DNA of 64,000 nt. Origin: Hsuehochloa calcarea (lineage: Eukaryota > Streptophyta > Magnoliopsida > Poales > Poaceae). Of the stretch, positions 43,483-54,886 are shown in pieces (positions within the stretch are counted from its first letter, which is position 1; each line of letters begins with the position of its first letter). The stretch spans positions 28,573,232-28,637,231 of the forward strand of contig CM070599.1 in the NCBI GenBank assembly GCA_036346395.1. Direction: 5' to 3'. Both the position numbers and the translations under genes were made by a program. The notes under the pieces were generated by a model that ran no database searches, was not told where the DNA came from, and worked only from the letters and a program-made list of their open reading frames with translations.

Positions 43483-43499
43483 CCCCTCCTCAAACTCAT

Positions 43500-46400
43500 A
43501 GTGGATCAACAACACTGAGTTTGGAGAGGTAGAAGCCGTGCTGTGCTCGAGTCAGGCTTTCGTGAAGAAATCGCTATCCAAGCTCAAGGCACATATCAAG
43601 AGCAATCACCGATCATGCACACAAGACCTCATGAAGGAAGCATCAACACCAATATGCTTGGTGAGCTCATGCTTCACGTGGTCACGGCAATCTTGATAGC
43701 ACTGTCTTGTCGACAAGAGAGGAGTCTGTAGTAATGCGAAACACAAAAATCCTCAAGTAACCACCGTAGCCAAGTAATCTCTGGCATCAGAGAGCCATGG
43801 CTCGCAACTCGACTCTCTGACTCGAACGACACTGCGATGCATTTCTTCGCCTTCCGTGCAATAAGCGAACCACCAAGAAAAACACAAGAAGAGAGATAGA
43901 CCGCGATCGAGGATCGGCCCAAGTAGCATCCGAATAAGCCCAAGTCAGAATGAAATGGAGCGTAGAAAGAAGAGAGCGAGAGATAGTCCTACGAAGGTAT
44001 CGCAGAACTCGAAGAAGGTGGGTGTAGTGGACCCGAGTGGGAGTAAACAAACCGACTCGAATGTGAACTGGATAAGTGATATCCGGACGAGTAACAGCAA
44101 GATAGACAAGACTCCCAACAAGATGACGATAACGAGTCGGATCAGAAAGAGGTTCGCCATCATAGGGTCGAAGGTGAACATTGAGCTCCATAGGAGTCTC
44201 AACAGGACGCTGATCAGTGAGGGAGGCGCGATCAAGAAGATCCTGAATATACTTCTCTTGGGACATAAAGAAACCATCCGAGTGGAATTAACCTCAATCC
44301 CAAGGAAGTAACGAAGAGGACCAAGATCCGACATAAGGAACCGCCACTAAGACGAGCCTTGACAAAGGCAATGTACTCAGAGTCATCTCCGGTAATGATC
44401 ATATCATCAACATACAAGAGGAGAAGAGTCCGACCACGAGACGAAGTGTGGACAAAGAGCGCAGGATCATGATCACTTGCTGAAAAGCCGCAGCAGTGAC
44501 CACAGAGGAGAAGCGCCAAACCGTGCACGAGGGCTTGCTTAAGGCCATAGAGAGAGCGGCGAAGGCGGCATGACCATGCCCTCGAGGCAGAATACCCCTG
44601 TGGCGGATGCATGTAGATCTCCTCACGCAACTCGCCATTAAGAAAGGCATTCTTGACATCAAGCCGAAATGCAGACCGATGGCGAGCAGACGCCACCGAA
44701 AGAAGAGTGCGAGCGGTGGTCATGTGGGCCACAGAGCAAAAGTCTCGTCATAGTCACGACCATGCTCTCGCTGAAGCCACGAGCAACAAGACGCGCCTTT
44801 ATAGCGCCAAGAGAGCCATCGAGCGAGTCTTAATCTTATAGACCCACTTACATGTGATGGGACGAGTGAGATGGAAAAGGAACAAGATCCCAAGTACCAA
44901 GACGCTCGAGGGCGCAATCTCTCGGCCATGGCATGTCGCCACTCGGGATGAGTAACAAGATCCCGGTGGGAGGCGAGGCTCACGAGTAGCTGCGCAAAGC
45001 AAAGGCAAACAGGCAGGGGCGAATCGATCGGGCGATCGTGGAGAGCGAAGCGAGGAGAAGACGCCCATCGGGGAAGATGAAGCATCGAAGAAGATGAAAC
45101 ATCGAGGAGAAGTGGGCTCATCCGAAGATCCTCAATACGATGTCGACGAGTGTAGACGAGTGTAGTGGGGAGCCCGAGGAGCCGCAGGAGAGGCAAGCGG
45201 CGACAATGGCGGAGAGGCCACATGAGAAATATGTGGAGACGAGATAGATGTATCTGGAAAGGTCAAAAAAGACAGAGACTCCACAGAGGAAACCGAATGA
45301 GAGACAGGACGTGGGTAGAAGGGACGAGACTCGTCGAAAGTCACATCTCGAGAAATCCGCATCCGTCGACCAACAGGATCCCAGACCGATAGCCCTTGTG
45401 CTCGACAGATCAGATCCCGTAAAGACACACTCAACAGATCGAAAGCCGGTTTGGTGCGTTCTCGAGGGGTGAGGAGAACGTAGCAAACGCAGCCAAACAG
45501 ACGAAGGGCAGAGTAGTCAGGAAGGAGACCACAGAGACGCTCAACAGGGATTGCGCCCTTAAGAGCAGAAGAAGGCTGGATGTTGACGAGATAGGTGGCG
45601 ATGGAAACGACCTCGGCCCAAAAGTGAGGTGGAATAGAGGCGGCAATCATCAGTGCACGAGCTGACTCAAGGAGGTGACGATGCTTGTGCTCAGCAACAC
45701 CATTCTGAGCATGAGCACCAGGACAAGAGAATCGGCGAGAGTGCCCTCGCTCAAAGAAGGAAAGCGCAGTGATGAGAGAGGTACTCGCCCAGAGTCAAGA
45801 CGAAAAGACACGAATAGGAGTGGAGAACGTATGCGAACCATAGTGGCAAAGCTGCTTATAGATAGACAAGACCTCACTACGAGAAGACATGAAATATATC
45901 CAAGTGTGGCGAGAGAAATCATCTATAAATATGATATAGTATCGATGACCCCTTTCGAAACGAAGGAGCGGGACCCCAAACATCCGAATGAACAAGATCA
46001 AATGGACGTTGAGACACCGACTCACTATGAGGATAAGGAAGTCAAGTCGTTTGCCTAACTTTGACCCGACAATGTAGAGATATCGTCTCCGAGGATGCAC
46101 CTGAAGACCACGACGAACTAAAGACGCTGACGGACGAGAGCCACACAGATGGCCAAGGCGGTGATGCCATTGTTGGAAGGATGCTCGGAATCAAGGATCC
46201 ACGGGAGGTACCGTGCGTGTAGGAGGTGGTTCTCGCGTGCGAAGAGTTAGTCGCGAGAACTCGCAGAACTCGCCGAGGAAGAACACGAAGCGGCAAGCGA
46301 TCGTCAAGTCGGCTATCTCTCGCTGCGATGAGAAAGCGCGAAGTAGTCGATGCGTGACGTCGATGTAGAAATGCGGTGCGGTGCTAGGAGAAGAACGGCG

Positions 46401-47360
46401 TGAAATATGCATTTCTTGTAGCATGGGACTCAATGTGGCCGATCTTGTCGCAGTAGGCAGCGAGGCGACCACCGCCGGATGGGCGGCCACCACCACTGTG
46501 GCGGCGGCTGGAGGAGGCGGCGTACTAAAGCGTGAAGCGATCGATTGTAGCAGATGTACAGGCGGCGAGCACGGAGGGAGTGGCATCGAGCCGGCACCAC
46601 TCGACGAGTCTCCTCTGCACGTATCTCGATAAGGGCCTCGGAAGAGTGACACGAGGTGGCGTGCAAGTAGTCGGGCACGCCTCCTTTCGAACTTCGGGGC
46701 GCGGCGAGTAAGGAACTCGAGACACACTGAAACTCTGTGTCAAGCAGACGGCCAAGCGGCATGAACATGAACAAACCAAGCCGGTCGAAGAGAGTCCGAT
46801 TGGCGCGATGCGCAGAACTCGAGCGTAGAAGGCGTCAACAAAGTAGCATCACCTGCCAAGAGAGTGCTCTGGCGAACTCTGGCGGTGTAGAGGCATCTCG
46901 GAGGGTTCAGAAGGTTGTCGAAGATGAGTCCACATCTGGACGGTAGAAGAAAATCCACAATCTCGAGAGAGAAGGCGAGGTGGACACTAGCGATGAGGAC
47001 AGCAGCAGCCCGAGCATCGTCGTCGCACCACTGAGTGTAGGTAGTAAAGCGATCCATGTAGAAATCCAGAGCCTCTTGGTATGCAGAGGCAGTCTTCTCA
47101 TCAGCAAGGCCAGCAGCCTCAATAGCAGCCTTGTCGGCTGTCGAGGATAGTGCAGCAGGCGTAGGCTCCGTCGGAGGAGTAGGGCATGGCGGGCAGGTGA
47201 CATCGCCAGAGAGGACGCCCCAGAGACTAAGACCACGCATGTGGATGCGCATGTGGGACACGAAGTCGGTGTAGTTAACACCGTCGAAGATCACCGGCAA
47301 TGAGAGGGAAGCGTGCCCATTGGTAGGCGGCGCTGGACGGCGCGGCGACCAAGACAACGA
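43500..47360 (-). pseudogene. Copia B gag-pol polyprotein (many small frameshifts)
   Basis: Closely parallels copia A. Gag starts MSWSPRRPAPPTNGHASLSL at 47357 with VIFDGVNYTDFVSHM. Integrase covers about 45130-45920 (FWAEVVSIATYLVNIQPSSA). RT covers about 43945-44732 (LDVKNAFLNGELREEIYMHP; YVDDMIITGDDSEY). RNase H lies in 43500-43790. Compared with copia A many one- or two-base losses break the frame, often in short repeats. A leader of about 930 bp (47360-48285) is GC-rich with recurring GTCGGTGCTTCTC. It is not translatable as one protein. Confidence 0.85.
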
Positions 47361-48297
47361 GGTCTAACAGGCGGCGCTGGACGGCGCGACGGTTAGAAAC
47401 AACGTTTTTTTTTCAACCGACCTGTTTAAAACAGGCCGGCCCACTCCTCACGCGTAGGCGTAAGGGATTAGGGTTGGGAACCCTAATCCCTGCCTAGTGG
47501 CGGCGGCGGCGGCGTGGCGTCGGCGGCGCGGCGGCGTATGAATCTGCCGACGACCAAGACAACAAGGTCTAAAGCGGTACCGGGGCTATGGCGGTTAGAG
47601 TAACATTTTTTTGGATTGGCTTTAAATCGGTGGCCCAAAACCACCAAGACGGGCCTAAAGCGAAAGAATACCGCTCATGGGAAAACCTAGTTTTCCCCTC
47701 GCTGCTGGCCGCCGCCATTGGCGGCTTCTTCTCGAGGGCGCCGCAGCCGGCTCATCATGGGTCGCTTCCGTGCGCAAGACCGACCGCGACTTCTTCTCCG
47801 TCGGCGAGAGCGGCTTGTCTTCTCGTCGGTGTTTCTCCGTGGCGCAGACCGACCGCAGACTTCTTGTCGGTGTTTCTCCGGCGGCGCACCGCCGCATGAC
47901 TTCTTCGTCGGTGCTTCTCGGCCGTGAGCACCGTCCGCAGCCGCCTTCCTCATTGGCCGCCATTGCAAGGCGTCGCTTCTCCCGGCCGCACCGCAGCCTC
48001 TTCTCCCGTCGGTGCTTCCCGGCGGATCTTGAGGCGGCAGTAGCACTGGCAGTGAGCGACGACGGCTTCGGCGGCGGATCCCTGCCGGTTGCTTCTCCCG
48101 GCGGGCGTGCGGCTCCTTCTCCCGTCGGTGCTTCTCTTGTCGGCAGAGCTCGAGCGACGACGATGGCGCAGGCGAAGCCCGTGTGGAGACCGGAGATTCG
48201 ATCGAGAGTTGTCGAAGATGACAACAGGAGGTGATGCCGTCTGAGCGGCGGCGGCGGGGCGACAAGCGAAGCGAACCCTAGGTACGCTCTGATACCA

Positions 48298-48435
48298 TAT
48301 TATGAATGACGCTTGTATATTCAGGAGGCCAATGAGCCGGTATATATACACGAGTAAGGATTACAGATAAGGAAACCAAAAACATATCTAGAGTCCTACT
48401 CTAACACAAATATATCTCTAACTATATCTCTAACA
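48298..48435 (-). repeat. Copia B 5' LTR
   Basis: 138 bp, nearly identical to the 3' LTR. The end next to the primer-binding site reads TA where the other copy has the CA/TG terminus. Confidence 0.9.
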
Positions 48436-49088
48436 ATATAGACCAGAGCGCATTCTGCAGAGAACTTCAGCGAACAATGCACACACCTAGTCCATGGTGC
48501 ATCATTGGACCTAACAGTCGATGACAGTGGGGCCATGTGATGGCCGGGCCCTGTCCTGTATTGTTAAGGTATTGTACTTGCAGGGAGAAGATCTTCTGCT
48601 TACCCATATCTAAAAAGCCGACATTTCTGCATTTATATAGTAGGAAAATGGGTGAAAAATATGGAGCTTTCATTCATACCATTTATGAATGAGAACGATA
48701 ACGAGCAAGAAAACAGATGACATGTCCTATGCAGTTTAGCTGAAGCTACACGTTTAAGGATACTTCAGACATGAGCTGATCTAGAACAAACTATAAAAAT
48801 GATATTAGCCCATGAATTGAGAGATACCATTTGAGCAAAACCAAAACGTATATATATAGGTCTATTATGTAAGTAATGTAAGGTCCAAATTCTGTAGGTT
48901 GTACACAGCAACATGGAAGCAGAGAAATATACAAGCTAACCAACACACATGATTTTACAAACGAAAACAAAACTCTCAGGAGTCAGGAGCCACAATCCCT
49001 TGTAGGAAAGCGCAAGAAAATTTACTGGTCATATTTTCAGCCTAAACTCACTGTTCACCACGCATCAGATACGCAACTGCTGAACCAT
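48436..49088 (-). promoter_or_regulatory. Unit 7 upstream region and TCHQD 3' UTR
   Basis: Continues unit 7 after copia B: GACCAGAG, GTCCATGGTGCATCATTGG, and AACAGTCGATGACAGTGGGG from 48513. The blocks ATTAGCCCATGAATTG (48810), GATTTTACAAACG (48950), CACAATCCCTTGTAGG (48990) and CAGCCTAAACTCACTG (49040) lead into the TCHQD stop codon at 49089. The same order occurs in units 1, 2 and 4 before their GST tails, so this is the parental arrangement. MIR2118 promoter and TCHQD 3' UTR are within about 600 bp of each other, on the same strand. Confidence 0.65.
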
Positions 49089-49985
49089 CTAGTATTTCCT
49101 GAACAAGGTTCGGACGCAAAGGAAGAACGAGGTCTTGAAGAGAGTCCGGTACTTCTTCCACCCGCTGAAGTACTTGCCGATCACAACCTTGTAGCTGGGC
49201 CTCTGCTTCACCAAGGTGTAGTACTCGAGTATCCTGGGCCTGCAGCTGATGTATTCCTCATCGAGATCGAGTAGAGTTATGCGTGCAAGAATAGGAATGA
49301 ACATCGGATCAGCGGGTGAGAATTCATTGCTGCCGAGATATTTGGTCTCATTGAGCTGCGCCTCAACATCATCGAGGAGTTTGTTCAGCTCTTCCTCACT
49401 TTGCTTCATAATGTTAGGATCCTTCAGTTTGTCTTCGGTCTCATAAGCCTCACGGAGCTTGACATGGTACATGCTGGCTAAATCTGGGGCTTCAGCCATT
49501 CGAGCAATCAGCACCCGCCGCATGAACTTGGAGACAAATGTGCGGTACTTGACCGGGGTGTGAGTGAGTGTGAACATCTTAGGATTCCAACCATCAACTT
49601 TCTGCATCCATTGGTAAACTTCAGTATTCAGAGGGTGGATTTCGCCACTTAAATGCACCGCAAGTCTGTCTATGTACCTAGGACAGTACAAAGCAGATAA
49701 AGAAGCATTGCCGCCTGATGAACAGTATTAAAGATGCCCAAGTTTAACATATTCGCAATGTGAAGGAAAAACATACTGAATAATATCGATGGCGCGGAAA
49801 ATGACATGAGCGCCATTCTGGAAGACTGGGAGCTTCGCGGAGGGGTTCATGCGGAAGAAAGCCACGTTCATGTTTTTCCCAGTCAGTGGATTGGCATGAT
49901 ACGAGGTGTAGTCAATACCCTTCTCTTCCAGTGCCATCCGCACTTTCTGACTGTCCAGCGAATACGGATGGTGATATAGCTGCAT
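49089..49985 (-). CDS. TCHQD: Glutathione S-transferase, TCHQD class (two coding exons)
   Basis: Coding exons are 49777-49985 and 49089-49677, joined over a 99-bp intron (donor GTATGT, acceptor GTCCTAG), giving 265 residues. The start MQLYHHPYSLDSQKV and the thioredoxin-fold glutathione site KLPVFQNGAHVIFRAIDIIQ (residues 51-70, with the cis-Pro in LPV) are typical of TCHQD-class GSTs; Ser9 or Ser12 is the likely catalytic serine. The helical C-terminal domain follows (residues 71-265, TEVYQWMQKVDGWNPKMFTL; SPADPMFIPILARI). A basic-hydrophobic tail ends FFLCVRTLFRKY. The usual size is about 265 residues, so it looks complete. The upstream in-frame Met at 50024 lies before a likely UTR-intron acceptor and was rejected. 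GSTs of this class probably handle glutathione conjugation or binding; the plant substrate is not settled. Confidence 0.93.
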
Positions 49986-50710
49986 TGCTACATTAGCACC
50001 AAAGAATGATGTGATTAGTATCAACTCTTCATGACTATCAGTCTTGTAGTAGCAAATGTGATGTTATTTGCTGATAAATTACGCAGCCGAAACTAAGAGT
50101 CTAAGAGGGGTGCCCTATGAATAAACGGCACAATATTCACAATCAGAGACAGTTGATTCAACATTTCATCTGCATACATGATACATCCTCTACTGTTCAT
50201 TTATTCCACGATACTACATACACTGACCAGAATATCTGCTTCTTCCTATAAATCCTAACGAAAAGAATACAAATCACCAATTGCGTTTGCCCTCATCAAA
50301 TGTTAACAGGAATCACCTGCCTTTCAATATAAAATCGTGTGACCTTTTAGGGATCAAGAAACATAAGCATCAAGAAACGCCTACAGGCGCTCTAAAATGT
50401 TTGGGGAAAAGGAGACTTTCCAGCCAGAATCTCGCCATTGGTCCGACAATATTACGGAGCCACCGTGATACACAACCAAAATCCAATCCCCAATCCAATC
50501 AATTCCACGCAGAAATCAACCAGCGGAGGCATTCATGGCTGCTCTCACACATACCCACCAAAAAAGGAGGAAAGGGGGGAAGGATAGAACTGTACCTCCC
50601 GACGCGGACGGGGAGGGGAGGGGAGAGGCTTCGCGAGGGATTCTTCTCGTCGAGGAGACGCGGGTCCGGGCGTAGTGTTGGGTGCGCGCGTCTAGTAGAG
50701 TTGTGGAGTG
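49986..50710 (-). other. TCHQD 5' UTR with intron, and promoter
   Basis: A splice donor GGGAG then GTACAG is at 50595-50590 (minus). An acceptor CTAATGTAG ends at 49988, two bases before the ATG, with a branch-like TACTAATC upstream. This suggests a 608-bp 5'-UTR intron and a GC-rich leader exon at about 50596-50700. The transcription start is inferred to lie near 50700; no strong TATA box is seen. Confidence 0.6.
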
Positions 50711-52320
50711 GGGTGTTGTGGATTCGTGGAATGTTTGAACGGTAATAAAGCTATTTTTTGCTGTCTTTTCTCGCGAGTTAACAAATATAATGTTTCTGTT
50801 CCTGTAATTATGAGACAGACAAACCACGAGTCAACATGTGATATCTTATACGTTGATAACCAGACAGATAACCCACAAACCAACACATAACGCTCGTCTT
50901 CCACATCTGTTCTGTGGCTATAATAAGGCGCCACGTGTAGACCATAACTTGTCCATCTCCTGACAGTACGGATGAGATCCCATGTATCTTCTTGTGATTT
51001 TTTCGCTCGGTAACCATATAGATGAGAATATTATTTTTGTATTAACTAACAATGCTTTAAATAGTATCATTTAGGCACAAATTCCTTCCAAGAAAAACTC
51101 TAAATCTCGTCTCCTTTGCTCGGTTGATGCGCCCCCCTTGTCCTGGTCGGTGGGGAGTGATTATCCAAAGAGCCGTGGTGCGTGCAGTGTTCTTCTGGCC
51201 CGTTGCTATCCGGAGGAGACTTTGATCTAGGTTTTTCCCTTCTATGAAACATGTGGTAGTTTCGTAATGTACCATACCTAATACGTTTTATGGCTGTTAC
51301 ATGCTGAAGTTTCGGGGTCGCCGCTGTCCGAATGTTTATTAAACATATGTTTTGACGGCATTTAAACATTATCCATCTCATTTCTTTTTCGAGACTCCAT
51401 TATTTATCTCATTTATTGACATTAACTAGTATACTAATGCTCCTCTAGAGTTCGAATTTTCGAGGTTAAAAGGGGAGCAAAATTATCAACTATTAACGCT
51501 TGATTTTTTTTGTACTTAATTCATTGGGCAAATGATTTTTTTTCAAACTGCAGTGTAAATCTCGACGCACGACCAACCGTTGAGATTTACTTTCCCTACG
51601 ATATTATCTAGGTAATCAAGCCAAATTACATTATACTACCATACCACTCCATTACTCGAGTCGGAGTGCACAGCTGCGTGATCCAAGCGTTTTCCCCCGG
51701 CGGGGCCTGCGGGTGGAGTGACGTGGTAAGAGGGTCAACGTCGACGTGATGGCTATCTCACGCTGAGTTGCCACGCGTCCAACTCGGCTTCTTTCATCGC
51801 CACCCATCTGCGACTGCGTGTTGCTCATCTGGCACGAGCCATTGGTTTAGCTGGCCGGCCGTCCATTCGATGTGAGCCAAGCATAAAATACAAAAAGTTA
51901 CACAGGCATAATCAACAAAGTAGTTTTGACCCGATTAATGAATCAATGGGTAACATCCGTAGTATAGCAAGAGGAAAAACTAGAAAGAAACTATTAAGTC
52001 CGTCTATTAGATAAAAATGAAGCTTTTCTTTTTCCTGAAAGCAAAGTTTTACCTCAACCAGCGTACCAAATCAGCGCGTTGTTGACTGTTCAGTAAATAA
52101 TAATTTTTACTACTTAAAAAAAAATCGATGATGATCTATCTTTTCTCATGCGATGTTAGCCGTTAGATCTATCTTTCTTCGTGAGATGTGAGCCGTTGGA
52201 TCTCGTTCTTTCTCGATTCCCCCCGTGCGTACAGTTGGCCACCCATAGCCCCTCTTCACTCCCCCACACCCCAAATAACCAAGCTGGTGCGCAAGAAATC
52301 CAAAGATTCTATCGATCTTT
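50711..52320. other. Intergenic region upstream of TCHQD
   Basis: No gene is recognised. Scattered AT-rich sequence, with a GC-richer patch at 51690-51870 (GGCGGGGCCTGCGGG). Short open frames lack any family signature. Confidence 0.4.
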
Positions 52321-52520
52321 CTAAGAACGGGTTACCGGTGAATCACTTGCATTGTAGGCTGAGCACGACGACGGTTGACGAGATATAATTTTTTTTAATC
52401 CGTGGTAAAGCACAAGCATTGCACTAGTAACACTACATATTGAAATAGAGAGGAATACATATGTTACACCACAATATATTCCTTTTCTTCGTGCAAGCAA
52501 GTGCATGCTTTTACAATCGA

Positions 52521-52790
52521 TTACGATTTATAGTTGAAACTACATGAAAATTCCAAGTCATGACAAAAAAAAACATCTACATCTATATCCACATCCACAT
52601 CATCAAAACCATAGTCACTGCCTTCGTTCACGCTCATCTTCTGTTCTTCAGTGACAGCTATCAGCTCGTCTGCTATGCGCTTTTGCTCATCTTCGGCCAA
52701 TATTTGCAATTCCTCAACATGTATCAAGCATCATACTCATTTTTTCCCTTCGAATCTATATCAACACAAAATTGAAATAACTAGAGTCAA
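52521..52790 (-). pseudogene. Possible short coding fragment, unknown
   Basis: The minus-strand frame starting MIHVEELQILAEDEQKRIAD is helical and charged, followed by an acidic GFDDVDVDIDVDV stretch partly made by a GATGTNGAT repeat. It has protein-like composition but no domain I recognise, and no exons are visible around it. It could be a transposon or gene fragment. Confidence 0.22.
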
Positions 52791-52916
52791 ATTTAGAACA
52801 ACTCAATTGTCAAGTCAAACAGCAGGGTGCTAGTACTACGCTCACAGAATTAACAAGCTTCGGATTACTCAAGTTTAACCTATCTAGCATAAAGATTTTT
52901 GCACGGGCAATTTCAA

Positions 52917-53081
52917 CATACGCACAGTGAGCATGCGCATCATGTACCATCACAATACAAAGGGGATCCCGGATCTACCATTCCCAAACCACAACACATA
53001 CGCACAGTGAGCCATGAGCATGATGTACAACCACAGTACAAAGGGGATCCCGGATCCACCATTCCCAAACCACAACACATC
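52917..53081 (+). repeat. Tandem duplication of about 81 bp
   Basis: Two copies (52917-52997, 52998-53081) share ACGCACAGTGAGC, ACAAAGGGGATCCCGGAT and ACCATTCCCAAACCACAACA with few differences. No coding or structural meaning is evident. Confidence 0.85.
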
Positions 53082-53229
53082 ATACATCAATCACTTATTG
53101 ATTTACGTACAACTGAAATTGTAAGACATATCATTGATCACTAATCCATTACGCTATCAGGCACTAGAAAGAAGGGCATCCCATGTCAATGGAATGGATA
53201 AAGCAAGTGTCAATGGATGGAGGATTACC

Positions 53230-53640
53230 TCATCGTGTAACGCGGGAGCACGAACATAGCCGAGGTGGAGGACGGTGGTGACGGTGTTGGTCACAGATGT
53301 AGGTCAGGGTGGCAGCGCTGAGATAGGAGGCGGAAGCGCAGGGTGGCACCAGCGGGAGAGGGCAATGTAGGGTAGAGGAGGCGCAGGATGGCGTCGGAGC
53401 TCGACGTGGGCAGGCAGAGGCGACGTGCGGCAACACGGGACGAACGTGGCTTGGGGCGCTAACCCTACGCCACCGCCCCGCCCGGTGCGAGGGGTGCGGG
53501 TGGGGAATGAGGGTGAGAGTGGTAGGGTTTTGGATTTTATACCTGGTATGATGAGGAGGGTAATTTTCTTCGACTTTAGTGGCAAAGTCGGAATACCAAC
53601 CTGCCAATACTGTGGAAAGCTACTCTAGACTGGCTTCCGC
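53230..53640 (-). other. GC-rich block, unclassified
   Basis: Open minus-strand frames are Pro/His/Arg-rich without domains. The block could be a promoter-proximal fragment or repeat. No further exons are found up to 54230. Confidence 0.2.
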
Positions 53641-54232
53641 TTTCGATTTGTCCATGTTGATGAAGACGAGTGCGGGCTTCTAGCTTTTCTCCACGACGAA
53701 ACCTGATGTTTGGGACGCATTTCGGCTTCCACGAAGCCACAGTCGGACACGCATCAGTGTCGTGGTATTGGTTCGTAGCCATTGGCCCGGAAAGCAAAGG
53801 CCGAGATCATGTGTGATTGTAGTAAAAGTTGCAGTTGTGCAACTGTTTCAAATACCGTAGTTATATTGTAGCAGTTGATCTAACCCATTTTGCTTAGATC
53901 GGATAACCTATATCGTCGTAATGTTACGATATTATACCCGTCTGTCGTTACCAATGCAACGATAGAATATGAATCCCCTTGGTAACGGCAGCGGATACGA
54001 ATCCGCTGCAGCCGGCTGGGACGCCATCGGAGACAGGTCCTTAGGCGTGGCGGCTTCCAACGGTGTCCGTTTGTTCTGCTTTCTAGTTTGAGCTAGCACG
54101 TTTTGGAAAACTCCCGTGGTTAACCAAGGCTGTTAGGCCCATTTCGTGTGAGCCCGGATCTTGAGAATTTTTATTGGGCCAAGATTTCGCCCTATCCAGC
54201 TCACTTAATATAGGTCTTATAGAAATTTACTA

Positions 54233-54534
54233 CTCCCTCCCTTTTGTCTATGGTCTCGAAAATATATGTTTTAATATATTTATCTTATATTTGTCTATGG
54301 CCTTGAAAATATATGTTTTAATGCATTTATCAACTGAGAAAATCTAAAGTGTAGTTATTGCAATGTTTACTCTCTCTACGCTTATTTAAATGCTTTAGAA
54401 GATGTTAAAGAGTTGTGATATGTCATTTAATACGAGTATGTATAGTCATTTCCTATTAAGTATTTTTTAGATTTGTTGCTTTCTTGATATGTGTGCATGA
54501 TGGGCTATGGACAAATATATCAAAACGGAGGGAG
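54233..54534. mobile_element. Stowaway MITE
   Basis: 302 bp with terminal inverted repeats CTCCCTCC and GGAGGGAG flanked by TA (54231-54232, 54535-54536), the hallmark of Tc1/Mariner-derived Stowaway elements. The left third holds a direct repeat (TGTCTATGG then AAAATATATGTTTTAAT, twice). Non-coding. Confidence 0.85.
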
Positions 54535-54886
54535 TAATGAAATAGGCTAAACACATATTTGAGAGGTCTCCCGCGGTACTATTGTAGACTAATTACTCTT
54601 CCCCCTAGGAAAATCGTCAAATTCCTTTAAAAGGATCTCTTCGGCTTTTAGAAGTAGTGTAATTGTGTAACTAAAGTGTAACCCCATGTTTGAATTGCAG
54701 AAAATTCGTAGAAAATCATTCATTTCTCATACGAATCACAAGAAAAAAAAATCATATGTTCCAAACGGGGCAAGCTCTGCAATCGGTTTATATCTTGAGC
54801 CCAACCTAACCCTAGACCAAAATTTAATTGGGATGGGCAGGAATACTGATGTCAATATCCAACTACGGGCTTGGACCGTCCACAAT

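Larger units (their letters stand above)
43345..48435 (-). mobile_element. Copia B: complete Ty1/copia element, same family as copia A
   Basis: Minus-strand element of 5091 bp. LTRs are 43345-43482 and 48298-48435, 138 bp each and nearly identical; the right copy has TA in place of the terminal TG pair. The primer-binding site (reverse GCTCTGATACCA) is at 48286-48297 and the polypurine tract (reverse CCCCTCCTCAAACTC) at 43483-43497. The target duplication is ATATA. It runs in the same direction as the MIR2118 transcripts, so its 3' LTR lies just upstream of hairpins 7b and 7a. Confidence 0.93.

Noticed and set aside
49986..50024. Upstream Met at 50024 as the TCHQD start
   Set aside because: It lies in a likely 5'-UTR intron ending CTAATGTAG just before the ATG at 49985, and family proteins start with MQLYHHPYS-like sequence.
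53230..53607. 125-residue minus-strand ORF starting MAGWYSDFATKVEENYPP
   Set aside because: The start looks plausible but the rest is low complexity, with no downstream exons or domain.
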